The notes beneath the pieces are model-generated. The model worked only from the letters and a program-made list of their open reading frames with translations, was not told the origin of the DNA and searched no databases. From a marine gamma proteobacterium HTCC2143 (GTDB lineage Bacteria > Pseudomonadota > Gammaproteobacteria > Pseudomonadales > Dasaniaceae): 64,000 nt of DNA. The position numbers and the translations under genes are program-made. Below, one piece after another: positions 54,514-62,888 of this stretch; position 1 is the first letter of the stretch; every line of letters begins with the position of its first letter. The DNA lies in contig AAVT01000001.1 in the NCBI GenBank assembly GCA_000169075.1, positions 1,067,201 to 1,131,200 of the forward strand, in the 5' to 3' direction.

Positions 54514-54942
54514 ATGAAATTATTTAGACCCCTGTTGGCCGTCGGTGTGATTGCGACCGCTTACTTTTCAGCACAGGCAATTGGTCATCATGCATTTTCT
54601 GCTGAATTTGATCCTAATCGGCCATTAATTTTGAAAGGACCCGTAACCAAGGTCGAGTGGGTTAACCCTCATTCTTGGATACATCTGGAGCACACCAATG
54701 AATCGGGTGAGAAAGAACAGTGGATGGTTGAGGGCGGAACGCCAAACACATTGCTGCGACGTGGGGTTAACAAGCGTACAATCAAACCGGGCACCTTCAT
54801 CGTGGTTGATGGTTATCAGAGTAAAGATCGTTCGCAGCGGGCTAACGGTCGCAATATCACCTTGGCCGATGGTAAAAAGCTGTTTATGGGTTCGTCAGGT
54901 ACCGGTGCTCCGGTAGATGGTGCCGATCCAACAGGGCGTTAA
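54514..54942 (+). CDS. DUF6152 exported protein
   Basis: A 142-residue secreted protein. Signal: LLAVGVIATAYFSAQA. The DUF6152 domain opens with HHAFSAEFDPNRPLILKGPV followed by TKVEWVNPHSWIHLE, then WMVEGGTPNTLLRRGV and KPGTFIVVDGYQSKD. The function is unknown. The compact beta-rich pattern is often found next to PDLNGIW-type proteins, as here. The 3' end of this gene and its terminator are repeated 8 kb downstream. Confidence 0.9.
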   Translation: MKLFRPLLAVGVIATAYFSAQAIGHHAFSAEFDPNRPLILKGPVTKVEWVNPHSWIHLEHTNESGEKEQWMVEGGTPNTLLRRGVNKRTIKPGTFIVVDGYQSKDRSQRANGRNITLADGKKLFMGSSGTGAPVDGADPTGR

Positions 54943-55110
54943 GGCCTATCTAATATGCACAGTTTGTGTCATTAAAAAAGAGCGGTTTAGAACTCGTCAT
55001 TGGTCTGACAGGTTCCTCCGCTCTTTTTCATTCTCTCCCTGCCTATTTCAATCGCCCTATTACCGTTTGATCGCAACGGCGCTTACATGCGTGCTGGCGG
55101 CAGTTTATGC
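54891..55110 (+). repeat. Approximately 220-bp direct repeat, copy 1 (end of DUF6152 gene plus terminator)
   Basis: It starts in the last 17 codons of the DUF6152 gene and continues through the terminator into a segment that could encode a signal-peptide-like stretch. Copy 2 at 62889-63109 is mostly identical by eye with scattered substitutions and no long gaps. Confidence 0.85.
54974..55028 (+). terminator. Rho-independent terminator after the DUF6152 gene
   Basis: AAAAAGAGCGG pairs with CCGCTCTTTTT across a 32-nt interior with extra pairing. The same element is in repeat copy 2. Confidence 0.8.
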
Positions 55111-55126
55111 TGCACCGCCGATCGTC

Positions 55127-55180
55127 TGTAGGTCGCTATCTTGTGGTAGGGCAATTGAAAGTTGGAGTGTTAATCCATCC
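55127..55180 (+). repeat. Interspersed ~50-bp repeat, copy A
   Basis: GTCGCTATCTTGTGGTAG, then a variable spacer, then GAAAGTTGGAGTGTTAATCC. It lies 50-100 bp upstream of the BASS transporter start. Three further copies occur at 57.7, 58.7 and 61.7 kb in the same orientation. Confidence 0.7.
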
Positions 55181-55226
55181 AATACCCAAGGTTGATTTAA
55201 ATAATAGATAGATAAGGAACATCAGT

Positions 55227-56102
55227 GTGACAGAAGCGCAAATTGGCGAAATAGTAACTAATATTGCTACTACAGGGTTAATGCTCATCATGTTTTCGAT
55301 GGGGATTATGCTTCGGGTGCGTGATTTTTTAAACGTTGTAAAAACACCATTGGCAAGTCTATTGGGGTTGATAGGACAGATTCTACTGTTGCCCATCATA
55401 GCCTTTGGCATTTGTTACTTGATGGAGCTGCCATCGTTGTTGGCCATTGGCCTGATGGTTCTCTCGGCCTGCCCCGGCGGACCAACGTCTAATGCGATCA
55501 GCATGATCGCTGGCGGTGATACGGCGTTATCTATCACGCTCACAGCGCTATCAGGTATTGTTGCGTTTATTACGGTGCCGCTGGTCATGAGTTTCTCCTT
55601 AACCTATTTTCAAATGGCAGGTATGCAACTGGAGCTGCCATTCATAGAGACCGCCATGAGGATTTTCTTTACGACGGTGGTGCCAGTTTGTCTGGGAATG
55701 TATTTGAGCGGTAAGTTTTCGAATCTGAAGAACTACCGACAGACGATTTTTAGATTCGGGTTTGGTTTGGTGATAACAACCTCGCTCTTGCTTTTGGTTG
55801 CTCGCTCGGAATTGCTGGGTTCAGCTCAGGCAATGTTTGCGGCTTTAGCGCTGAATGTTTCAATGATGGGGTTGGCTTATCTGCTCGGGAGCTTGCTGCT
55901 CAAGCAGGAGACCCAAGTGCGCACTATTACGGTGGAGGTCGGTTTGCAAAATGTGTCTCTTGCAATCGTGGTTATTCTAACGATGTTAGAAATCCCAGAG
56001 ATGTTCACGCCGACGCTTTTTTATCTACCAATTGCCTATGTGACGGGCTTTGGTTTTGCTTACCTTATGAGGAAGCGTGACCAGCAGCCTGTTGAAGCAT
56101 AA
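55227..56102 (+). CDS. Bile acid:sodium symporter (BASS) family transporter
   Basis: A 291-residue membrane protein with about nine or ten helices. Family motifs are MFSMGIMLRVRDF, VLSACPGGPTSNAISMIAGG and DTALSITLTALSGI, and VEVGLQNVSLAIVVILT in the second repeat. It should import a small organic acid or steroid-type anion with sodium. The start is a GTG after AGATAAGGAACATCA. It is flanked by the interspersed repeats. No linked catabolic operon points to its substrate. Confidence 0.9.
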   Translation: MTEAQIGEIVTNIATTGLMLIMFSMGIMLRVRDFLNVVKTPLASLLGLIGQILLLPIIAFGICYLMELPSLLAIGLMVLSACPGGPTSNAISMIAGGDTALSITLTALSGIVAFITVPLVMSFSLTYFQMAGMQLELPFIETAMRIFFTTVVPVCLGMYLSGKFSNLKNYRQTIFRFGFGLVITTSLLLLVARSELLGSAQAMFAALALNVSMMGLAYLLGSLLLKQETQVRTITVEVGLQNVSLAIVVILTMLEIPEMFTPTLFYLPIAYVTGFGFAYLMRKRDQQPVEA

Positions 56103-56190
56103 AAACATCGGTCATCGGTTTTGCTGCGGTTTGTCACAAGTTTTTAGATCGAATATATAACTAATTTACAAAAAAGTTAAGGAGTTGAGT

Positions 56191-56319
56191 ATGACGGTCT
56201 TGGTAGTTAATGACACTCATGATCAAGCACTCGCTCCGGCGCTGGGTAACAACGCTGCAGTGGTAGGTAGCCAAAAACGTTCCATCTTGGCACTATCTGG
56301 AAACCTGCGTTCCATCTGA
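56191..56319 (+). CDS. Possible 42-residue small protein or gene remnant
   Basis: The frame encodes MTVLVVNDTHDQALAPALG followed by NNAAVVGSQKRSILALSGNL and RSI. An excellent AAGGAG box lies 7 bp upstream, better than many of the larger genes. The end SILALSGNLRSI resembles the beginning of NADPH-dependent FMN reductases, so it may be a truncated or fused relic. The sequence GTTCCATCT occurs twice near its end, 30 bp apart. Expression cannot be judged. Confidence 0.35.
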   Translation: MTVLVVNDTHDQALAPALGNNAAVVGSQKRSILALSGNLRSI

Positions 56320-56385
56320 GAACTGGTGATGTTATTACTGCGTTTGTAATTTATCTGGGTGTCACCAGCAATAGAGAGAACTAAC

Positions 56386-57606
56386 ATGATGTTGACAGAA
56401 CCATTAGTATTAATCGTCTATGGAGCGACCGGGTTTACGGGCGAGTTGGTCGCCACCTACCTTGACGGGCACCCCGAACTCCGTGGCAAGCCTTGGGCTA
56501 TTGCCGGCCGCACTCAAAGCAAGCTTGCCGAACTGTCCGCTAAACTCGGGGATAGGCCCGAGACCTTCTGCGTTGACCTCGATGACTCCGATGCGGTGAC
56601 TGCGATGGTCTCGCGTACCACAGTGATGCTCAATTGCGCTGGCCCTTACTCTGTTAATAATGGGGCGGCCCTTTTGGGAGCATGTGCTCGAGCAGGCGTT
56701 CACTACTCAGATCTCGCCGGCGAAGGGTTCTGGCAAGCCGAAATGATCGATGTCTTTGATGATCTTGCACGCGATTCCGGTGCTAAAGTGATTCTGGGGG
56801 GGGGTGTCGATTCAATTCCCTCCGATCTCGGTGCCTTCATAGCCGCAGAGGCTCTGCCCAGTGAGCCAAACCAAAGCGTACAGCTTCGCGGCGTTTATAC
56901 TCGCTACACAGGTTCGTTTTCTGGAGGCACCTTAAATTCTGGCAAGGCCACCGAGCGGGCGAAAAGGTCTGGCAGTTATACAGATGCGATGGAAGCAAAT
57001 CCTTATCTCCTGACAACCGGGGTTATAGGGGTAGAAACCGACACACCGGGAACCGCCGATGGTATGGCCCCTGACTTCAAGTGGGCTTTTGATTCGACCT
57101 ACGGTGCTGTTTCGAAATTTTTTATGGCCCCCATCAACGCCAGAGTCGTGCGACGCAGCCTCGTGCTGCGCAACGAGCATCAAAAGGTGTCCTATAGCGA
57201 GTGCGCAGCTGTAGGGATGTGGTTGCGCTTGACAGGAATGTGGGCGAGTCGAGGGTTTGGCTATTTCCTGGGCGAACCCATCAACTTCAAACCAACCTCC
57301 GGGGAAGGTCCGCCTTCATGGTTACTCCGCGATGGAGGCTTCGAGATTGACGTGACGGCCAAAGCCCGCGCGAAGACCGTCCGTACCCGAATTTCTGGGC
57401 AAGGCGACCCGGGCTATGGCGCAACATCCAAAATGCTGGCTGAGCTTGGTCTCTGCCTGGCCCTCGATGATCATAGCGAGTCGTTGCACCGAGCCGGCGT
57501 GCTGACGCCTTCCACCGGTTTGGGACATGCTCTGATTTTGCGTCTGACTCAGGCTCAAGGCGGTAAGTTCATGCAGTTCGATACAGCACCGCCGTCGGCG
57601 AATTGA
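56386..57606 (+). CDS. Saccharopine-dehydrogenase-like / trans-acting enoyl reductase family protein
   Basis: A 406-residue protein with an N-terminal Rossmann motif VLIVYGATGFTGELVATYL. AIAGRTQSKLAELSAKLG, VMLNCAGPYSVNNGAALLGA, HYSDLAGEGFW and GGGVDSIPSDLGAFI follow, matching the mycobacterial trans-acting enoyl reductase (Rv2449c-type) and eukaryotic SCCPDH group. It should use NAD(P)H; substrate unknown. The base composition is more GC-rich than adjacent genes by eye, a hint of transfer. ATG 56386 with AGAGAGAACTAAC is chosen over GTG 56359. Confidence 0.88.
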   Translation: MMLTEPLVLIVYGATGFTGELVATYLDGHPELRGKPWAIAGRTQSKLAELSAKLGDRPETFCVDLDDSDAVTAMVSRTTVMLNCAGPYSVNNGAALLGACARAGVHYSDLAGEGFWQAEMIDVFDDLARDSGAKVILGGGVDSIPSDLGAFIAAEALPSEPNQSVQLRGVYTRYTGSFSGGTLNSGKATERAKRSGSYTDAMEANPYLLTTGVIGVETDTPGTADGMAPDFKWAFDSTYGAVSKFFMAPINARVVRRSLVLRNEHQKVSYSECAAVGMWLRLTGMWASRGFGYFLGEPINFKPTSGEGPPSWLLRDGGFEIDVTAKARAKTVRTRISGQGDPGYGATSKMLAELGLCLALDDHSESLHRAGVLTPSTGLGHALILRLTQAQGGKFMQFDTAPPSAN

Positions 57607-57726
57607 TCATTACGACGCACCATGAGTTGTGCAAACAGCCCTATGGATAAAGTAGGGTATTTAATCTTTTAAGGTTAACAATTGAATCCATTGTCTCCGG
57701 GTCTGTTCGGTCGACGGTATCAATGG

Positions 57727-57776
57727 TGGCTGCTATCTTGTAGTGGGAGGGTCGAAAGAAGGGGTGTTAATCCCTC
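57727..57776 (+). repeat. Interspersed ~50-bp repeat, copy B
   Basis: GCTGCTATCTTGTAGTGG, spacer, then TCGAAAGAAGGGGTGTTAATCC split by no gap. It is in the convergent gap between the saccharopine-dehydrogenase-like and VOC genes. Confidence 0.7.
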
Positions 57777-57837
57777 TTACACCCTAAGCAATACGACCTC
57801 GAACCCATTAAAAATGCCCGTCGTTAATCGGGTCAGT

Positions 57838-58428
57838 TTAAACACGCCACTTATCGAAATAAACCTGAATCAATTCAATGAGTGCGCCGTCAGGGTCGAT
57901 ACAAACTGCAATGTCCGCCATGCCATCCTTTGTCGTCATGGGCGGGCTGATAAACTCGACCCCAAGGTTTGTTAATTTTTTGTAGTCTGCCTCTAAATTC
58001 GCGGACGCTAAGCACATCCGTACTAATCCTAAATTCGCATTGTTCAATGGTTTCGATGGTGGCATGTCATTGAACTGAGTTAAATCCAATTTTGGATAAC
58101 CATTATCCAACTGCATGATACATGCTCGACCAGAGGTTTCTGGAGGTAGCCCCAAAGCGGTGCTGCTACCTTTATCAACTGAATTAGAGTGTGGCTTCGA
58201 TGTTAATCCAATGTATGGAATAGATGGTATATAAACGCTGAAACCTAATTTCTTATAGAAGCTGATGGAAGAGTCAAGATTACTCACATTGATATTAATA
58301 TGCCCCCATCTGAGCTTTATAGACTGGTCAGTCTGTGACGTTCTATCGCTGTTTTTCGCGAAAACAGTGGACTGGGCTAGCAGCGGGCTAGCAGCTAAAA
58401 GTTGAAGTAATTTGCGACGTAGATTCAT
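57838..58428 (-). CDS. VOC (glyoxalase/bleomycin-resistance) family protein with signal peptide
   Basis: A 196-residue protein with a signal of Tat or Sec type: MNLRRKLLQLLAASPLLAQS. A VOC domain follows: WGHININVSNLDSSISFYKK, then CIMQLDNGYPKLDLTQF and CIDPDGALIELIQVYF, with the metal-type His and Glu at the expected ends. Export of a VOC protein is uncommon. ATG 58428 is preferred over 58434 by its spacing from GAGGG. Composition is AT-rich compared with the gene before it. Function unknown. Confidence 0.83.
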   Translation of the reverse strand: MNLRRKLLQLLAASPLLAQSTVFAKNSDRTSQTDQSIKLRWGHININVSNLDSSISFYKKLGFSVYIPSIPYIGLTSKPHSNSVDKGSSTALGLPPETSGRACIMQLDNGYPKLDLTQFNDMPPSKPLNNANLGLVRMCLASANLEADYKKLTNLGVEFISPPMTTKDGMADIAVCIDPDGALIELIQVYFDKWRV

Positions 58429-58434
58429 GCTCAT

Positions 58435-58743
58435 TTAACCCTCGGAACAGTAATTCTATCTTAACATCTAGTAATTGGAGAAAACTCACAGAAGCGAGCT
58501 GAAAAGTTACAGGCATGTCATTGCTAAAGATTTAAACTACTTTCGTCGAAGTTAATCTCCATTAATTGATGACAGAAAACGCCCTCCGGCTCATACCCAC
58601 CCAGCGCTGCAAGGACAGCTAGCCTCCCATTTGCAATAACTGACACCGCGCCCCGGCACTTTGTTCAGCCCTGTAGCCGCTATCTTTTAGTAGATTGATC
58701 GAAAGTAGGGGTGTTAATCCTTCCTCTGCTCAATGGAGACGGT
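58435..58743. other. Intergenic region with repeat copy C
   Basis: About 310 bp between two minus-strand genes. Its only recognised element is the interspersed repeat near its right end. Confidence 0.5.
58672..58724 (+). repeat. Interspersed ~50-bp repeat, copy C
   Basis: TGTAGCCGCTATCTTTTAGT, then AGATTGAT, then CGAAAGTAGGGGTGTTAATC. It lies just beyond the stop of the FAD oxidoreductase gene. Confidence 0.7.
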
Positions 58744-60603
58744 TTAGCCCGGCACCGGTTTGTACTTTCGCGCTGGTGGATTTTGGTGCATGTCATGATC
58801 ACAACCAGAGAGATCTTCCACTAACCCTTTAAGCTCACCGAGACGCTCTTCGTAGAGAGCACGAGGCGTTATGTTATGTTGGTTGCATAGTGACGCGGCG
58901 GCTGCCACGGCAACACCATGCTGGGCACCGTTTCCCATATACTTTGTCGATGAGCCAGCGATATGCGTGACACTAATATGCTTACCAGCCATCATTAGAT
59001 TTTCAACGTTCGCAGAATACAGACAGCGAAACGGAATGCTATAGGGTTTTTTGTCTCGGCCATCGAAGATCCAGTCTTTTAGCCGAAAATCATACTTGCC
59101 TTCACCGGGTTCATAAGCGCAATGGATGCAAAATGATCCATCATTTGCCACTAGCGCATCTTCAAACGGAGTGTGGTCTCTAATATCGTTCTCCGTAAGG
59201 ATGTAATCACCTTTGTAGCGACGAAACTCACCCTGAGCGGCCACAAATGCCATCCACTCTAAATTCAGGTTGGCATATTTTTCAGGTTCGAGCTTCTTAA
59301 CATTTGAAAAAGTTCCGTAGAGAGCTCGCATAAGATAATCGCGAATAAGTTCGCCTTTTGTATAGGGGTCTAGCCACTGACCATACTCCCAAAAGTGAGT
59401 TGCAGGGAAGGTCTCATCCATTCCTGCAAATTGGAATTCTGGCGTACTCGGATTGTCTCCTGCTATTGGACCTTCTCCGTTATCATTGCCGGGTTCGACC
59501 AGCTGACCACTCAAATTGGCGTAGTCCTTTGATACCTCCGTAGCCCAAGGCACTTCCGGGAAGGAAACGGGATGGTCTACCATGCCGGTACGAAAAAACA
59601 CCGTATTGCCATGGTGCATATCGTCAGCTTTATCAGGCGCATAAGGCTCATTGTATTCTGACCGTGACTCCCTCCCGAAGAGGGTTTCAGCACCGACCAA
59701 AACACCAAGCATCGCTACACCACTTGCGTCGATAAATATACGCCCTTTAAAGCGATGTTCATGCCCGTCTTGTGCATGTATTGCGTCTATTGAAACAATG
59801 CTATTGTCTTTTTTAACCGCATTTACAACACGATGTTCGAGAAATACCGTAGCGTTCGGATTTGCTTCTAGCAATGAAAAAGCTTTTAAATCGCCATCAG
59901 GTGTTCGTTCAGAAATTTCTTTGAAAAGTGCACCTTGCGTGCCACGTGGAAACAAACCAATCTCTTTGCTTGCATTGCCTCCGAGGACTGGACGATCGTG
60001 AATCAACGCCACGGTTTGACCAAGACGTGCCGCGGCAAGCGCAGCGGTGCATCCAGAAATCCCGCCACCAACTACTACAACATCATAATTTCCACTATCA
60101 GCCGGCTCATCGGCTAAACCACGTAAAGCTCTGCGCCAGGAGCGGCTGGCTGTATCGACTGCATTTGGTGGTACTGAGTCGTCGGAGCTGAGATATATCG
60201 CGTCACAGCGCCCGTCAAATCCGGTGAGGTCGTGAAGTCTAAAAGGGATATCTCCTTTTGGAATAAAAACTTTCCCCGCAGATTGCCACGACCAATCTTT
60301 ATCGTTAGCCCCAAATTCTGTTTCAACTAATATGTCATTAATTGACAATGTAAATCGACCAGGGTGATGCTCCGGGACCCAATCTTTTGCGCGCACCCAC
60401 ACCTCGTAATCGCCTGCTTCAGGTATCGACACAGTTGTTGTTGCATCACCAACTGGTCGACCGAGACCGTGGGCCAAAAGATAGGGCGAGCCCATTTGGG
60501 TTTCAAATTGAGAATCAAGAACCCAGCCTCCATGATTGTCAAAGTCTTCCGCCTCGATCAGTATTCCATTTGGTACGGGTTTACTTCTATTGTTAGTCGG
60601 CAT
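58744..60603 (-). CDS. FAD-dependent oxidoreductase with N-terminal carbohydrate-binding-like domain
   Basis: A 619-residue two-domain protein. Residues about 15-150 form a beta-sandwich like carbohydrate-binding modules (ILIEAEDFDNHGGWVLDS, DYEVWVRAKDWVP). The rest is a FAD_oxidored (PF12831) domain: YDVVVVGGGISGCTAALAAA, VLGGNASKEIG, FIDASGVAMLG, and near the end VENLMMAGKHISVTHIAGSS. No signal peptide is evident, which is odd for a protein with a sugar-binding-like domain. GTG 60660 is an alternative start that would add 19 residues. Substrate is unknown; sugars or polysaccharide fragments are plausible. Confidence 0.88.
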   Translation of the reverse strand: MPTNNRSKPVPNGILIEAEDFDNHGGWVLDSQFETQMGSPYLLAHGLGRPVGDATTTVSIPEAGDYEVWVRAKDWVPEHHPGRFTLSINDILVETEFGANDKDWSWQSAGKVFIPKGDIPFRLHDLTGFDGRCDAIYLSSDDSVPPNAVDTASRSWRRALRGLADEPADSGNYDVVVVGGGISGCTAALAAARLGQTVALIHDRPVLGGNASKEIGLFPRGTQGALFKEISERTPDGDLKAFSLLEANPNATVFLEHRVVNAVKKDNSIVSIDAIHAQDGHEHRFKGRIFIDASGVAMLGVLVGAETLFGRESRSEYNEPYAPDKADDMHHGNTVFFRTGMVDHPVSFPEVPWATEVSKDYANLSGQLVEPGNDNGEGPIAGDNPSTPEFQFAGMDETFPATHFWEYGQWLDPYTKGELIRDYLMRALYGTFSNVKKLEPEKYANLNLEWMAFVAAQGEFRRYKGDYILTENDIRDHTPFEDALVANDGSFCIHCAYEPGEGKYDFRLKDWIFDGRDKKPYSIPFRCLYSANVENLMMAGKHISVTHIAGSSTKYMGNGAQHGVAVAAAASLCNQHNITPRALYEERLGELKGLVEDLSGCDHDMHQNPPARKYKPVPG

Positions 60604-60930
60604 TGGCTTTATCCCATCAATGACTAGTCGGTTTGATTTTGTATAGGGGTCGATTATCACGTATCCCAGGATCCGTCTGATCGGTAACTCAACGAGTAGT
60701 GAGTAAATCGATTAGAGCGCGAACAAATAAGATACGCAGAAAATACCATATTTAATTTTATGGTGCTGCTAAAAAAACTGGTTGCACCCAATAAATTGGG
60801 TCCTATATCGCGCCATAGATTTATTACAGGCCAGCTTTAAAAATAACCATTAAGGTACTAAAATAAATGATTAAGTTAATTAGGCAGCATGCTTGTAAGA
60901 TTTAGCTATAGGGTTGAGTAGTATATTTTC

Positions 60931-61461
60931 ATGAAGAAATCAATTACTGCTCACGTCACATCGATGAATAATTCTGGCTTTACTTTAATTGAGATGGTCG
61001 CGGTACTGCTGCTGGTGGGCATTCTTGGCGCTACAGCCACCGGTAAGTTTATTGATTTATGGTCTGACGCGGAGAGGGCTGCTGTTGCTAACATTGGTGC
61101 TAACTTCACAACAGGAGTAAATTATGTTCACTTTAAATGGCTAGCAAGTGGGTCGCCCGGCGCTGTACTTGACTTTATGCCTGTAACATCCGCAACTGGC
61201 TCAGGTGCCCTGAGTGTCAATGCAAATGGTTGGCCGGCAGATATGCGCGGGACAAGTCGAACTTTAAATAGTAAGGCCGATTGTGTTGATGTTTGGGTAT
61301 CTGTCTTTTTATCTGGACCTTCAGTATCAGGCTCTGCAGGCACTGCCGATTATCAGGCAATATACAATGGTTCCTATGGCTGCACCTACGCCTTTCAAAA
61401 AAATACCGAACTTAACATTCAGTTCAATTCAATCACAGGACAGGTAACAATTAGTGACTGA
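60931..61461 (+). CDS. Type IV pilin-like / type II secretion pseudopilin
   Basis: A 176-residue protein with the prepilin peptidase motif NNSGFTLIEMVAVLLLVGIL: cleavage after Gly, Glu at +5, then a hydrophobic helix ending GATATGKFID. The C-terminal half has a pair of Cys (DCVDVW and YGCTYAF) that could form a disulfide loop as in pilins. The leader is 16 residues from ATG 60931 or 5 from ATG 60964. It stands alone: no secretion, pilus assembly or peptidase genes are near. Confidence 0.87.
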   Translation: MKKSITAHVTSMNNSGFTLIEMVAVLLLVGILGATATGKFIDLWSDAERAAVANIGANFTTGVNYVHFKWLASGSPGAVLDFMPVTSATGSGALSVNANGWPADMRGTSRTLNSKADCVDVWVSVFLSGPSVSGSAGTADYQAIYNGSYGCTYAFQKNTELNIQFNSITGQVTISD

Positions 61462-61647
61462 ATTTTTCCGTTAATTAGGAATCTAACGTCCTCGCAGTAA
61501 TTCTTATCAATCTATTAAATCCGTGAAACTAGTTAGCTGAAATGTGTTTGGCAGCTAAAAATATTCATTTCATGGCACCACCAGTAACGAATCTGACCCA
61601 GTACCTAATAAAAATTTTGAGTAAAAATAATGGCCTGTCGGTTGCCT

Positions 61648-61697
61648 GGAGCTGTTATTTTGCAGTAGATTTATCGAACGTAGGGGGGTTAATCGTT
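61648..61697 (+). repeat. Interspersed ~50-bp repeat, copy D
   Basis: The most diverged copy: GAGCTGTTATTTTGCAGTAG, then ATTTATCGAACGTAGGGGGG and TTAATC. It is 40-90 bp upstream of the S33-type hydrolase gene. Confidence 0.6.
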
Positions 61698-61739
61698 TCT
61701 GTATCCCAGAATAAATTATAGCCACTGAGAAAAAATAAC

Positions 61740-62819
61740 ATGTTGCTCTTAAAAAGAACTGGATTGGTACTACTCGGATTACTGTTAATACTCACGATAA
61801 TCGTCGGCATCTTGTTGCTGGACAAGCCTTCAACGCCACCCATAGTCAACCAAAGCGGAGAGGCGCTAGAAAATAGCATCGCGCAGATTGAGTTCATAGA
61901 CATTGGTGGTATTCCTCAATGGCTACTTATCCGCTCTCACAATATCGACAATCCTCCTTTACTCGTCGTTCACGGGGGGCCGGGGTCGCCTGAAGCGGAA
62001 CTGTTTCGCGCGTTTAATAGTGAGCTTGAAAAACATTTCACGGTTGTACATTGGCACCAACGTGGAGCGGGTTGGACCCGCACTGGGAATGAAACGGTGA
62101 ACGACTACAAAATCGATACACATTTAGAAGATGTTGATGAAATCGTGCGACACATATATGAGCGATTCGGTGAGCAGAAGGTCTTCATTCTCGGACATTC
62201 CTGGGGGTCTGTGCTTGGCATTCGTCACATCAGGAATCATCCCGATCTCGTGGCGGCTTATATCGGGGTAGGACAAGTCACCGATCTGACAGAGAGTGAA
62301 CAGAGAGGCTGTGACTATATTCAAGCACAAGCCGAGAGCGCTGGCGACGCTCAAGTCTTGGCAGAGGTGGCTTCATTTTGTCATCCTCCGTTCACGCCAG
62401 AATATGCAATGACACAACGTCCCTACCTGAGCCGGTACAAAGGAGACATGCAAGAATTAACGCTACCGCTGCTTGGTTGGCAAATGTTTAGCACCGAAGA
62501 AGCAACGTTAATGTCTGTTATAAATTTAGCAAGGGGAAGTATTGAAGGGGTTGAAAATATGTGGGACGAATTAATGGCCATAAATTTCTTTGAGGAACCT
62601 ACCACCTTCGATGTGCCAATTTTCTTTGTTCTTGGCCGCACGGACTATCAAGTCTCGGCGACTCTAGCCGCCGATTATTTCGGCAGAATCAGTGCGCCTT
62701 GTAAGCAACTACAATGGTTTGAAAATTCTGGCCATTTCCCTATGTGGGAAGAGCCGGAAGATTTTAACGAGTTTATGATCACCGAGGTTCTGAACTTGAA
62801 AGGATGTCAGTCTAATTAA
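61740..62819 (+). CDS. Alpha/beta hydrolase of the S33 proline iminopeptidase type, membrane-anchored
   Basis: A 359-residue protein. The N-terminus LVLLGLLLILTIIVGILLL is a membrane anchor. The alpha/beta core shows LLVVHGGPGSPEAELF (oxyanion), VVHWHQRGAGWTR, ILGHSWGSVLGIRHI (nucleophile Ser), and the catalytic His in FENSGHFPMWEEP. HGGPGS and GxSWGS are typical of S33 peptidases. It may cleave peptides or amides at the membrane. The start ATG has only a weak Shine-Dalgarno. Confidence 0.88.
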   Translation: MLLLKRTGLVLLGLLLILTIIVGILLLDKPSTPPIVNQSGEALENSIAQIEFIDIGGIPQWLLIRSHNIDNPPLLVVHGGPGSPEAELFRAFNSELEKHFTVVHWHQRGAGWTRTGNETVNDYKIDTHLEDVDEIVRHIYERFGEQKVFILGHSWGSVLGIRHIRNHPDLVAAYIGVGQVTDLTESEQRGCDYIQAQAESAGDAQVLAEVASFCHPPFTPEYAMTQRPYLSRYKGDMQELTLPLLGWQMFSTEEATLMSVINLARGSIEGVENMWDELMAINFFEEPTTFDVPIFFVLGRTDYQVSATLAADYFGRISAPCKQLQWFENSGHFPMWEEPEDFNEFMITEVLNLKGCQSN

Positions 62820-62888
62820 CTTATTCTGTCGAAACCTCATATCTATGAGGGGTGCTACTCCCACTCGAGACAGGACGTTGTCTATTGA

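Noticed and set aside
55127..61697. Possible integron attC sites because a repeat separates unrelated genes
   Set aside because: The repeats have GTTAATC instead of GTTRRRY, no matching RYYYAAC partner at the other end and genes on both strands between them; no integrase is present.
62820..62880. Possible fifth copy of the interspersed repeat (TGTCGAAACC, then AGGGGTGCTACTCCC)
   Set aside because: Only fragments match and the conserved GCTATCTT arm is missing.
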